64,000 bases of DNA, taken from positions 147,129 through 211,128 of the forward strand of contig DGAG01000012.1 of the NCBI GenBank assembly GCA_002382325.1. The letters run 5' to 3'. Under the pieces are notes generated by a model. That model did no database searches. It was not told the origin of the DNA and was given only the letters and a program-made list of their open reading frames with translations. This document shows positions 1-8,724 of the stretch, one piece after another (within the stretch, counting starts at the first letter, position 1; every line of letters begins with the position of its first letter). The position numbers were made by a program, and so were the translations under genes. Source of the DNA: Epsilonproteobacteria bacterium UBA4036 (GTDB lineage: Bacteria > Campylobacterota > Campylobacteria > Campylobacterales > Arcobacteraceae).

Positions 1-902
1 TTATCCGTCCAATAACTTTTATTTTGAGCATTGGTAATATACGTAATTTCACATCGATTAGGAACATCTTTCCACATTTCATTGGCAACTTCTCCGTGCA
101 TCTTTGAAACACCATTGGCTCGTTTGGCAATTTTCAATGCCCCAACGGTTAAACTGAATTGGTCATTGGGCAATTCAAAAAAAGATTGTATGGTCTCTAA
201 TGGTACCCCATTAAAAAAGCCCATTTTATGCAACAAATAAATATTGTGTTCTTCATTTCCAGCAGATTCAGGAGTATGCGTTGTAAAAACTACTTTTTCT
301 TTGACTTTTTGAAAATCTTGATATTGATGGTATAACTCAAATGCCAAAGGTAAAGAATGCCCTTCATTCATATGAAATACCTCAGCTTGGTACTGCAATG
401 CTTCAAGCACTTTAACCCCACCAATACCCAAAACAATCTCTTGAGCAATGCGTGTTTCATTATTTGAATCATACAACTTATGAGTAATGGTTCGTGATAA
501 ATAATCATTCTCTTCCACATCCGTTGAAAGTAAAATGACAGGAGCCGTTCCAAAAAGATTGCTTGGCAATAAATGGGCTTTGACCACAACGGGTTTGGCA
601 TTAATCATAACCGTAACAGAGATATTTAAATCCTCTAAAAAATAGTAACGTTTTCGTCTGAAATCCACTTTCAAATTTCGATGTTCATCTCGCCCTTGAT
701 CATAATAACCGTAACTCCATAAAATTCCAATTCCGATGACATTTTGCTTCAGTTCATAGGCACTTCGCATATGAGAACCCGATAAAAATCCTAAGCCTCC
801 TGAATAAATCTTAAGGGCTTGGTGAATCGCAAACTCCATCGAAAAGTATGCCACTTTGGTTGAGTATTTTTCATCAATCGTATAAGGGTGTAAGTTATTC
901 AT
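1..902 (-). CDS. glgP: Alpha-glucan (glycogen/maltodextrin) phosphorylase, N-terminal part, cut by window edge
   Basis: The frame is open from the ATG at 902-900 to the window edge, giving about 300 N-terminal residues of a GT35 phosphorylase; the C-terminal part with the pyridoxal-phosphate lysine lies outside. Visible family motifs are YFSMEF (near residue 20), YSGGLGFL, HMNEGHS, FTTHTP and NGVSKMHGEV, typical of the short AlgP/MalP-like subfamily. The usual LAGDH after SGGLG reads LSGSH here. The enzyme is expected to release glucose-1-phosphate from alpha-1,4-glucans. Its start overlaps the stop of the upstream ROK kinase gene by 8 bases (ATGAATAA), so translation is probably coupled. It is the last visible gene of the glycogen operon. 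Confidence 0.9.
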   Translation of the reverse strand, partial: MNNLHPYTIDEKYSTKVAYFSMEFAIHQALKIYSGGLGFLSGSHMRSAYELKQNVIGIGILWSYGYYDQGRDEHRNLKVDFRRKRYYFLEDLNISVTVMINAKPVVVKAHLLPSNLFGTAPVILLSTDVEENDYLSRTITHKLYDSNNETRIAQEIVLGIGGVKVLEALQYQAEVFHMNEGHSLPLAFELYHQYQDFQKVKEKVVFTTHTPESAGNEEHNIYLLHKMGFFNGVPLETIQSFFELPNDQFSLTVGALKIAKRANGVSKMHGEVANEMWKDVPNRCEITYITNAQNKSYWTD

Positions 903-1734
903 AAATATTGCCTTTGTATTGTAATAAAATTTTTGCTCCTTCTAAAGAGCCATTGGTTGAAGAACTCAAAACAATTTTAGGTGGTTTTCGTACTGCATAA
1001 AAAGCACTTTTACCATAACACTCTTCTAAGTTCTCGACTAATTGGGGATTATTTTGCATAATGCCTCCACCGAAAATAAAAATCTCTGGGTCATACACGT
1101 TTAACAGTGTAAAAAAAAGATGCTCCAAGCCCTTTTGGAAATTCTCATAGATACGATGATTTGAAAAAGTTGTCTTCAATGTTTGAAGATTGCACAATGC
1201 CTCTTCTATCCCATAATAGTTGCCCCAATTTTTTAACGCTTTTCCTCCTAAGATTAACTCCACACAATCATTTCTGCCACATCCACACACAAAAGGTGTC
1301 TCTTTAAAAGGAATATGCCCTACTTCTCCTGCAAAATTATTCAGCCCAGTTATGAGTTGGTGATTTATCATCACTCCACACCCCACTCCCGTACCAATGT
1401 AAACTACCACCGCATTTTTATACTGAGGAGAGTTTGCCCTTTCGAATAATGTGGCACATTTTAAATCATTTTGAATCTCTAATTGCACCTGATATTGAGT
1501 TTGAATGTATCGTTTTATCTCCATGTGTTCAAGTGCAATATTTGGCGCTGAAATAATTTTTCCATCGCACACTTGCCCAGCAAAAGAAATACCAATTTTT
1601 TTAATACCATATTGAGGAATCATCTTATCTAAAAACTCTACTAAGTGGGTATTTTCACTTTTGAGCGTTTGAATGGCTTCATTGTTGATTTGATACCTAA
1701 AATGTGTACCCCCATAATCAATATAAAGATTCAT
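895..1734 (-). CDS. ROK-family glucokinase
   Basis: This 279-residue ROK sugar kinase is expected to phosphorylate glucose with ATP. It shows the N-terminal phosphate-binding motif DYGGTHFR (residues 6-13), the catalytic Asp in QND (about D90), the GTGVGCG loop (114-120), and the ROK zinc motif GHIPF followed by CGCGRNDCVE, with His140 and Cys150, Cys152 and Cys157 as likely zinc ligands. There is no N-terminal helix-turn-helix, so it is an enzyme rather than a ROK repressor. It overlaps glgA upstream by ATGA and glgP downstream by 8 bases. In this context it would return free glucose released by the GH57 enzymes to the hexose-phosphate pool. Glucose specificity is inferred. Confidence 0.88.
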   Translation of the reverse strand: MNLYIDYGGTHFRYQINNEAIQTLKSENTHLVEFLDKMIPQYGIKKIGISFAGQVCDGKIISAPNIALEHMEIKRYIQTQYQVQLEIQNDLKCATLFERANSPQYKNAVVVYIGTGVGCGVMINHQLITGLNNFAGEVGHIPFKETPFVCGCGRNDCVELILGGKALKNWGNYYGIEEALCNLQTLKTTFSNHRIYENFQKGLEHLFFTLLNVYDPEIFIFGGGIMQNNPQLVENLEECYGKSAFYAVRKPPKIVLSSSTNGSLEGAKILLQYKGNIYE

Positions 1735-3161
1735 TTTGCCTCTTTATAAAGTTGTAAATAGAGTTGAGCTGAGGATTTCCATGAAAAATCTATACTCATA
1801 TTGTGCTGAATTAAGCGTTTATATTTTGTGTTATTTCCATACAAAGAAAAGGCTTTTCCAATGGCATGTAAAAACCAAAACAGATTATGCTCTTCAAAAG
1901 TAATTCCCACTCCCTTGGAACTTTCAAGAGTGTTTATATCCGTAAAATCCAATACGGTATCTTTTAATCCTCCCGTTTTACTTACAATGGGCATTGCCCC
2001 ATATCGCATGGCAATCATTTGATTTAATCCACACGGTTCAAACGTTGAAGGCATCAACAAAAAATCAGCCGCCGCATACAGTTTTCGACTCAACTCTTCA
2101 TTGTATCCTACTTCAATGTGAATTGAACTGTATTGATGTTGAACCTGTTTAAAGCGTTCATTATAATAAGGTTCACCCTCTCCTAAAATAATAAAATTGG
2201 CATCAAAATCTTTTAAAATAGGTAAACTCTCTAACAGTAAATCAACCCCTTTTTGATGAGTAAATCGTCCCACAAAAACAAAAAGAGCTTTGGAACTCTC
2301 TTGTAAATTAAAGAGCTTAAGAAGTTTTGTTTTATTGATTTTTTTATCTTTTAGACTCTCTTGGTCATAATTGTTATAAAGATATTCATCGGTTTTAGGA
2401 TTAAATACTTCTGTACTAATACCATTTACTATGCCCATAAGTTTGTGAGAGTTGGATTTAAGCGTTTCATCCAAACCACACCCAAAAAGTGGTGTTTGTA
2501 TCTCTTGTGCATAACTGGCACTCACCGTTGTAATGGCATCGCTGTAATTAATCCCTGCTTTTAAGAAATTGACACTGTCAAAATATTCAATGCCATTATA
2601 TTTAAAACACGCTTCCCAATTCAACGCCAATTCATTCATAACCGATTTATCAAAAATACCTTGATACGCCAAATTATGCAGTGTCAAAATCACTTTTTGA
2701 GGCAGATGATAGTGGGTTTTAGCCAACAATGCCACCAAAGAAGTTTGCCAGTCATTGATATGAAAAACATCAATGGAGAGTTTCATGGCGTTTATCATTT
2801 CAATAATGGCATAGGAAAAGAGTCCAAAACGCAAAGCATTGTCTCCGAATTCACCGTATCGGTCATGGTACAATCCTGTTCGTCCACATAAAATGGGATT
2901 GTATATAAACAAATCTTCTTTGCAATCTTCTTTATAAAAGAGGTCAAATTGGTGAGCAACATGATTTAATGTATACCAAAATGATATTCCCATATCAACA
3001 ATTTTATGCTTTTTGCGATTAACAATATCATATAAAGGCATAACCGTATAAACCGTTTCCTTCTCTCTTAAAGCTTGGGGCAAAGCATAAGCGACATCTG
3101 CCAAACCACCGCTTTTGGCATAGGGGAAAATTTCACTGGAAGCAAATAAAATGTTCATCAC
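1731..3161 (-). CDS. glgA: Glycogen synthase (GT5)
   Basis: This 476-residue bacterial-type glycogen/starch synthase transfers glucose from ADP-glucose to a growing alpha-1,4-glucan. Motifs seen are KSGGLADV (residues 16-23, nucleotide-sugar binding), HINDWQT (134-140), VGRFTHQKG (297-305), and the C-terminal catalytic block EPCGLNQMIAMRYG (375-388) followed by KTGGLKDTV. Length matches the family. It starts 4 bases inside galT (ATGA) and its end overlaps the ROK kinase gene, so the three are translated from one mRNA. No ADP-glucose pyrophosphorylase (glgC) is visible in the window; the donor could come from elsewhere in the genome or from the neighbouring nucleotidyltransferases. Confidence 0.95.
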   Translation of the reverse strand: MMNILFASSEIFPYAKSGGLADVAYALPQALREKETVYTVMPLYDIVNRKKHKIVDMGISFWYTLNHVAHQFDLFYKEDCKEDLFIYNPILCGRTGLYHDRYGEFGDNALRFGLFSYAIIEMINAMKLSIDVFHINDWQTSLVALLAKTHYHLPQKVILTLHNLAYQGIFDKSVMNELALNWEACFKYNGIEYFDSVNFLKAGINYSDAITTVSASYAQEIQTPLFGCGLDETLKSNSHKLMGIVNGISTEVFNPKTDEYLYNNYDQESLKDKKINKTKLLKLFNLQESSKALFVFVGRFTHQKGVDLLLESLPILKDFDANFIILGEGEPYYNERFKQVQHQYSSIHIEVGYNEELSRKLYAAADFLLMPSTFEPCGLNQMIAMRYGAMPIVSKTGGLKDTVLDFTDINTLESSKGVGITFEEHNLFWFLHAIGKAFSLYGNNTKYKRLIQHNMSIDFSWKSSAQLYLQLYKEAK

Positions 3162-4147
3162 GACTCCTTGTAAGCCTGTGCAGCAACGTGAGGTAAAACC
3201 ACATTGATTAACATACCACTGTCAAGCTCAAAACCTGCCATGGTATACAAACGAGGCAATATTTGAATACTAAAACGAAAATACTCTTTGGTTTTTTCAT
3301 CATAATTTACATACGGGGCATTTTTAAAAATCAAATTGAAAGCAACATTCGCCCCTAAGGTGCGTTTAAATCGTTGAAAAAAATCGTGCAACATATCACT
3401 CAAAGAGGAGATATCTTTGCTTTCAAACTCCACTAAACTCGATAACTTCTTTTTACTGACAATTTTAACTTCAAATGCCACACTTGATGCATAAGGACAA
3501 TACGCTACAAAATCAGCATTTTCACATACAATATTGTCTTTAAAGCTCAGCTCTTCATAGACCATATCATCTAAAAGTGCGCGTTTATGCTCATCATAAT
3601 AGCGCTTTTTATGTTCGATTTCTTCTTGAATCTTTTTGGGTAAAAAAGGCATTGCCATAAGTTGCGTATGGGCATGACTCAATGAAGCGCCTGCATTGTA
3701 TCCATGATTTTTAAAAACAGAAACATACTCAAGTCGGATGTCTTTTTGTAAATTTTGTGTTCGTTGTTGCAATAAATTCAAATAATTATTGAACTCATTG
3801 TACTCATAATCGCACATTTGTTTATCATGAAAAGGGGTTTCAATCAACACCTCATGCGCTCCAAAACCACTAAATGTGTCAAAAAAACCCTCTTTGGAAC
3901 TTTTAGGTTCAATGTCAATGGATAACGCATTGTACAAATTAGGAACCACTCGACATTGCCAATTGTCATCTTGAGAAATACGAGCAATTTCATGTGGCGT
4001 TAAATGCTCTTTATTTCTATCAAAAGGACACGTTTCTTCTTCATCTTTTTTATTGCCATTATGATAAAACTCTTTGGGGCGTAACAGTCGTTCAGGAGCA
4101 AATAAAATCCACTCTTTACTCAACTTACAATATCTAAACTCTGACAA
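3158..4147 (-). CDS. galT: GalT-like hexose-1-phosphate nucleotidylyltransferase (HIT superfamily)
   Basis: This 329-residue protein is of the galactose-1-phosphate uridylyltransferase family. The active-site triad region reads SLSHAHTQ (residues 155-162), with His160 the expected nucleophile that becomes nucleotidylated and Gln162 following. The first zinc motif is altered: CPFD at 40-43 where CPFC is usual, so Asp43 replaces the second cysteine. The surrounding GASLSHAHTQLMAMP pattern resembles the broader GalT-like group, which includes a plant ADP-glucose phosphorylase. No galK or galE is nearby and all neighbours act on glucose polymers, so the substrate may be glucose-1-phosphate/ADP-glucose rather than galactose; that is an inference. 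It overlaps glgA by 4 bases and follows the GH57 gene by 12. Confidence 0.85.
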   Translation of the reverse strand: MSEFRYCKLSKEWILFAPERLLRPKEFYHNGNKKDEEETCPFDRNKEHLTPHEIARISQDDNWQCRVVPNLYNALSIDIEPKSSKEGFFDTFSGFGAHEVLIETPFHDKQMCDYEYNEFNNYLNLLQQRTQNLQKDIRLEYVSVFKNHGYNAGASLSHAHTQLMAMPFLPKKIQEEIEHKKRYYDEHKRALLDDMVYEELSFKDNIVCENADFVAYCPYASSVAFEVKIVSKKKLSSLVEFESKDISSLSDMLHDFFQRFKRTLGANVAFNLIFKNAPYVNYDEKTKEYFRFSIQILPRLYTMAGFELDSGMLINVVLPHVAAQAYKES

Positions 4148-4159
4148 TCTTTCTCCTAA

Positions 4160-6229
4160 TTATACATACCATGGTTGAACATCGCATGCTTCAAAATTGA
4201 GTATAATCTCTTTATTAATGGGAGCAAATTGTATTTTTGTATTCTCACTAAACAGTTCAAAAGAGACCACCACACTTTTTTGTTTTGCGTGATTAATTTT
4301 AACTTCAATATACTCATCAACACCTACACTAAACGAATCAAACTCTTGTACACCTTTTTGAAGTTCAAATTCAAATCTTTCATTATTAAGCTTTAAGCAT
4401 AACAAACTCTTTTCTAAATTTGATTTAAATTTGGTACTTTTAAACAAAAAATAGAGATTTTCTTCTTCATCACAAGTGTAAAAAAATCCTTCAATAATCA
4501 AGGAAGAAGTATCCATGGTACTAAAATCTTTTTTCAAATCGACATATCCCGCATACAACCACTCAAAAAAATCGGTTTTTCGTCCATCAATATGCGGCTT
4601 ATGTTTTTGTGTGGGTTTTATATGAAAACGAGTCAGTGGATTTTTTGTCACAATGGGCGTTAAAATCTCAATGGGAATCTCGGCTTTCATTAAACCATAA
4701 ATATTTTTTAAATGTTTACGAAAGAGTTTATCAAATTTTGATTTTAAAACCGTATAATGATCATCGCCATACCACCAAAACCAGTCACTTCCCAACGCAA
4801 TCATAAACTCATTTTCAATCTTTTCTCTGCACTCTTTATCCAAATGAGCTTTGTGTAAATCAAAACTATTTTTGGTCATATCCAACAGTTCCCAAGCTCT
4901 GTTTTTCTCATGGCTTCCAATCCAAATATCAAAATTGGCATTAATCCAACTTCCCGTTGCTAAATGGGTTATCTCTTTGTATTGTAACGCTTTGCACTGC
5001 TTGACCTCATCAAACAAAAGCGTTTCGCACCACGGTTCTTTTTCTAAATGCGCATACAACGCCTTAAAAAAATCTTGGGCATTATGAGGATAATATTCCC
5101 ACGCATTTTCACCGTCTAAAATCACACTGACTAAACACGATGCTTTGGAGTTTAAATAAATGGTATGTAAGTGAGAAATGAAATCTTGTGCAGCGCTGTT
5201 AGGCTCTTTTGAATTGTATTCAAAGCCAATTAAATCGCTTAAATATTTGTCTCTAAAAAAGAGCTCAATGCTTTGATTTTGATGCGTTAATCGATACGGA
5301 GAATACAAACTCTCTTGCTTGGATTGAAAGAGTGTTTTGTACAAAATCTCTTCGTCGCTGCACGCCCACGAAATGTTATTTTGTGCCAAAAGCTGAAGTG
5401 TTTCTAAACTCACACTGCCTTCACTGGGCCAAAATCCTGTGGCTTTTTTGCCAAACACGCTTTCATAATATTTCAATGCTTTTTCAACTTGCAATTGGGC
5501 AAACTCTTTATAGTGCGCTTGGCTATTGGGTAATACAACCTCTTTTTTGGCATCTTTAGCACTTTGTCTGTCCCATAACAAAGGTAAAATGGGATGATAA
5601 AAAGGTGTTGTAGAAATACCAATTTGCCCTTTGGCTTCTAAATATTGATAATAGGGAATAATCGTACAAATAAAGGCAAACAACTCTTTAAACAACTCTG
5701 TTTTTTGAGCATGAGTATACTCTTTTTCTTGTAATAAAAGAGCTTTAATAAAGGCATTGTTCTGTCTTAAATAATTACCGCACCACGAGAGTAAAAAAAG
5801 AACTTCCAAATCCAAAATCTCTTCAGATATAAAAATGCCTTCAAACCCTTGATGAGCTTGATATTTTAAATAGAGTTCCTCGTACCTTTTTAACGGTTTT
5901 ATCATATTCTCATAATTGCTCAAAAAAAGATACTCAAAAAGTTTTTCCGTTTCATATTCACTTAAAAAGGCCACCTCTTTTTGCATAATATCCAGCAATT
6001 TATCTTTATACTCATTTTTGCTGTATGCGTCAATTTGCACCAAAAGAGAAGGCACTAAATTAAATGTCGCCTTTATCTTGCTATGTTTCTCCAAATAGTA
6101 AGGCATATCGTAATAATCTTTTAAACAATGCAAAAAAACCCACGGCATACTGATTTTATGATTACTTTCATCCATATAATAAGGTTGGTGCATATGCCAT
6201 AAAAAGCTTAAGTAGAGTTTCTTACTCAT
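4160..6229 (-). CDS. GH57 glycoside hydrolase (alpha-amylase/glucanotransferase or branching type)
   Basis: This 689-residue GH57 enzyme has the N-terminal motif WHMHQPY (11-17) and the nucleophile region GFWPSEGSVS with Glu270. The acid/base region is LDGENAWE, with Asp372 as the likely general acid. The catalytic (beta/alpha)7 barrel occupies roughly residues 1-400, followed by an alpha-helical region and a C-terminal beta-rich domain. GH57 includes alpha-amylases, 4-alpha-glucanotransferases, amylopullulanases and branching enzymes, and the exact activity cannot be read here. No signal peptide is seen, so it should act on cytoplasmic glucan. It overlaps the preceding fusion gene by 8 bases. 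Confidence 0.9.
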   Translation of the reverse strand: MSKKLYLSFLWHMHQPYYMDESNHKISMPWVFLHCLKDYYDMPYYLEKHSKIKATFNLVPSLLVQIDAYSKNEYKDKLLDIMQKEVAFLSEYETEKLFEYLFLSNYENMIKPLKRYEELYLKYQAHQGFEGIFISEEILDLEVLFLLSWCGNYLRQNNAFIKALLLQEKEYTHAQKTELFKELFAFICTIIPYYQYLEAKGQIGISTTPFYHPILPLLWDRQSAKDAKKEVVLPNSQAHYKEFAQLQVEKALKYYESVFGKKATGFWPSEGSVSLETLQLLAQNNISWACSDEEILYKTLFQSKQESLYSPYRLTHQNQSIELFFRDKYLSDLIGFEYNSKEPNSAAQDFISHLHTIYLNSKASCLVSVILDGENAWEYYPHNAQDFFKALYAHLEKEPWCETLLFDEVKQCKALQYKEITHLATGSWINANFDIWIGSHEKNRAWELLDMTKNSFDLHKAHLDKECREKIENEFMIALGSDWFWWYGDDHYTVLKSKFDKLFRKHLKNIYGLMKAEIPIEILTPIVTKNPLTRFHIKPTQKHKPHIDGRKTDFFEWLYAGYVDLKKDFSTMDTSSLIIEGFFYTCDEEENLYFLFKSTKFKSNLEKSLLCLKLNNERFEFELQKGVQEFDSFSVGVDEYIEVKINHAKQKSVVVSFELFSENTKIQFAPINKEIILNFEACDVQPWYV

Positions 6230-8714
6230 CTTTCCACTTTTCTATTTTTTTATAAAATTTCTCAAAAATTTTATTGGCATTCTCTACATTTTTGGCTTGA
6301 ATATAGATATTTAAAAACTCTCGATGTTGATCCGGTACCATTAAAATCCACTCTTTTTTATTCAACCAAATTTTAACCCCATCAGCCGTTGTGTGTCTTT
6401 TATCTTGGGCTTCTTCTAAGAATTTTCGCATCATTTTCCCTTTTTGGGTACTTTTGCATGCAACATTTTCACCTCGAAATGAAAAAGGCGTCAGTGATTG
6501 TGCCACGCTTGAGAGTTTGAGTTCACTTTTACTCAACAACTCTAAGACTTTAAAACTAACATACAAAGCATCACTGGTAAACCCAAACTGCGTAAAGGCA
6601 TAATGTCCATCGGTGTTGGCAATTAAATCAAACTCATTTAACTGGGTTCCTTTAAAGTTTTCCAATTTGGCTCGAGTAATTTCAATATTTGCATACTCAA
6701 TAAAATCAGGTGCCCAAGCCGGTAAAAAGACTTTGATTTTTTTTGAACTGGTTTTATCCAATAACTCTAAAATCACCAACAGTGCCACATAATCGCCCAA
6801 CAATTTTCCATCGTCACACACAATTTGCAATTTTTGTCCATTGGGATAGATTAAAAACCCGCAATCCAAATTCAAATATTTTACAATTTTGCCCACATCA
6901 TGGTGCGATTTTTGAATTATTGAAGGAATTTTTTGCAGTTGCTTATCATCTTTATAGGCGTTTAAAATAATTGATTCAATGCCCAATTCATTGATAATTT
7001 TAGGGTAAATATTGGAAGTGGAGCCAAACATAATATCTGTGGCAATTTTAATATGTTTATTTTGTAATACTGAAGCATCAATTTGTTTACTGATATCTTC
7101 TACATACGTTTTAACAATATTATCGTTTTCATAAATATCCCCAATTTGATTGTAGTGAACACGTCTAAAATTCTCTAAAAAAAAGATTCTCTCCACGGAT
7201 TTTGCCAAATTAGTATCCATAGGCAACGCTTCGTTGGTGTAAAAAATCATCTCGGTTTCACTCTCATTAATCACCGATTGCCGTATATGAATACCCGCTA
7301 TGACTTTGTCGTTATTGGCTAAACTGTGTCGCATGACATTTGAAGAGACATTTTCCACATCAAAGACATTCACCCCCGTTGAGAGCATACCACTTAAAAA
7401 GGCTCGTTTGAGCATTCGTGAACTTTTGTGGTAATCTCGGGAGACATAAACATTGCTTCCAATGGGTAAAATAGAACCAAACGATTCTGCCAATTTGGCT
7501 GCCATTTGAGAAGAGAGTTCAATATTGGTACGCCCTATGACTCGTCCTGCTTGAAAAATTGAGGATTTGTATTTATCTCCCCAAATAATATTTTGACTGA
7601 CAACTGATTTTTCATCAATAATTTTATCGGGCCAAATGACAACATCGCGTTCAAAACTCACTTTTTTATTGATTTCACAATTTTCTGCAACAATAACCCC
7701 CAAAGAGGCTTTAACCTCTTCATCAATTCTATTATTGTTGCAAATAACCGCATTTTTGAGTTTGGTTTTGGTATTAATACTCACATTATTCCACACCACA
7801 CAATCAATAAGTTCAACATGTTTTTTGATTTTACTGTACGCACCAATGCAAACATTCTCTAAGGTCACCCCCTCATAAATCTTAACATTTTTTCCTAAAA
7901 CTATGATTCCTTTCAAACGCACTTTGGGGTCAATTTCAACCCCTTCTTGAGCATATATCGTTGCTGTCGATGTGACCTGTTTTGTCCCTTTAAATTGGAG
8001 TAAAACATCATTTCTAAAAATATCTTTATAGACCTCTCGATAACTTTCAGGATTTCCTACATCACGCCAATATCCCTGAAGCGAACACCCCCAAAGCGTA
8101 ATCTTTTCTTGCATCAATTTGGGAAACAAATCTTTGGCAAAATCAAAATTTTGTCCATAGGGAATGTGTTGCATAATTTCAGGTTCTAAGACATAAATAC
8201 CCGTATTAATCGTATCACTAAAGACTTCTCCCCAGCTGGGTTTTTCCAGAAATTTCTCAATTTCTCCTTTTTTATTGGCAATAACTACCCCAAATTGTAA
8301 AGGATTTTCTACTGATGTCAGTGTAATGGTCAGTTTTGATTTTTTACTTTCATGAAAGGCTTTAATTTTTTTAAAGTCAAAATTGGTCACCAAATCACCG
8401 CTGACAATAATAAACGTCTCATCTAAAAAATCTCGAGCATAAGCAATAGCACCTGCTGTTCCATAATCATCATCAGGCAAATAATAGGTGATTTCAACGC
8501 CCCAATCGCTGCCGTCTTTAAAATAATTTTTAATAATTTCAGGTTTAAAAAACAACATCACGGCAATGTGCTTAATGTTCAGTTCATCGCGTAATTTAAC
8601 AATTATATGTTCCATCATTGGTCGATTTAAAATAGGAAGCATGGGCTTTGGAACAGAGTTGGTTAATGGCTGAATTCGCGTTCCAAATCCTCCTGCAAGT
8701 ACTATGGCTTTCAT
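6222..8714 (-). CDS. Nucleotidyltransferase / left-handed beta-helix / phosphomannomutase-like fusion (sugar-1-phosphate guanylyltransferase type)
   Basis: This 830-residue fusion has three parts. Residues 1-235 are a nucleotidyltransferase domain with GGFGTRIQPLT (8-18), a KPMLP segment, SGDLVTNFD (metal-binding) and EKPSWGEVFSDTINTG. Residues 250-385 are hexapeptide-like repeats forming a left-handed beta-helix. Residues 390-830 match the alpha-D-phosphohexomutase fold. The mutase part lacks the catalytic TASHNP serine loop: the position reads AGIHIRQS (473-480), and the metal loop DGDxDR reads LDCGFL. Related fusions in other bacteria carry the same kind of degenerate mutase domain. The nucleotidyltransferase is probably active; whether it makes GDP-mannose or an NDP-glucose for GlgA is open. 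It lies 10 bases after pfkA. Confidence 0.85.
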   Translation of the reverse strand: MKAIVLAGGFGTRIQPLTNSVPKPMLPILNRPMMEHIIVKLRDELNIKHIAVMLFFKPEIIKNYFKDGSDWGVEITYYLPDDDYGTAGAIAYARDFLDETFIIVSGDLVTNFDFKKIKAFHESKKSKLTITLTSVENPLQFGVVIANKKGEIEKFLEKPSWGEVFSDTINTGIYVLEPEIMQHIPYGQNFDFAKDLFPKLMQEKITLWGCSLQGYWRDVGNPESYREVYKDIFRNDVLLQFKGTKQVTSTATIYAQEGVEIDPKVRLKGIIVLGKNVKIYEGVTLENVCIGAYSKIKKHVELIDCVVWNNVSINTKTKLKNAVICNNNRIDEEVKASLGVIVAENCEINKKVSFERDVVIWPDKIIDEKSVVSQNIIWGDKYKSSIFQAGRVIGRTNIELSSQMAAKLAESFGSILPIGSNVYVSRDYHKSSRMLKRAFLSGMLSTGVNVFDVENVSSNVMRHSLANNDKVIAGIHIRQSVINESETEMIFYTNEALPMDTNLAKSVERIFFLENFRRVHYNQIGDIYENDNIVKTYVEDISKQIDASVLQNKHIKIATDIMFGSTSNIYPKIINELGIESIILNAYKDDKQLQKIPSIIQKSHHDVGKIVKYLNLDCGFLIYPNGQKLQIVCDDGKLLGDYVALLVILELLDKTSSKKIKVFLPAWAPDFIEYANIEITRAKLENFKGTQLNEFDLIANTDGHYAFTQFGFTSDALYVSFKVLELLSKSELKLSSVAQSLTPFSFRGENVACKSTQKGKMMRKFLEEAQDKRHTTADGVKIWLNKKEWILMVPDQHREFLNIYIQAKNVENANKIFEKFYKKIEKWKDE

Positions 8715-8724
8715 ATTATCCCCC

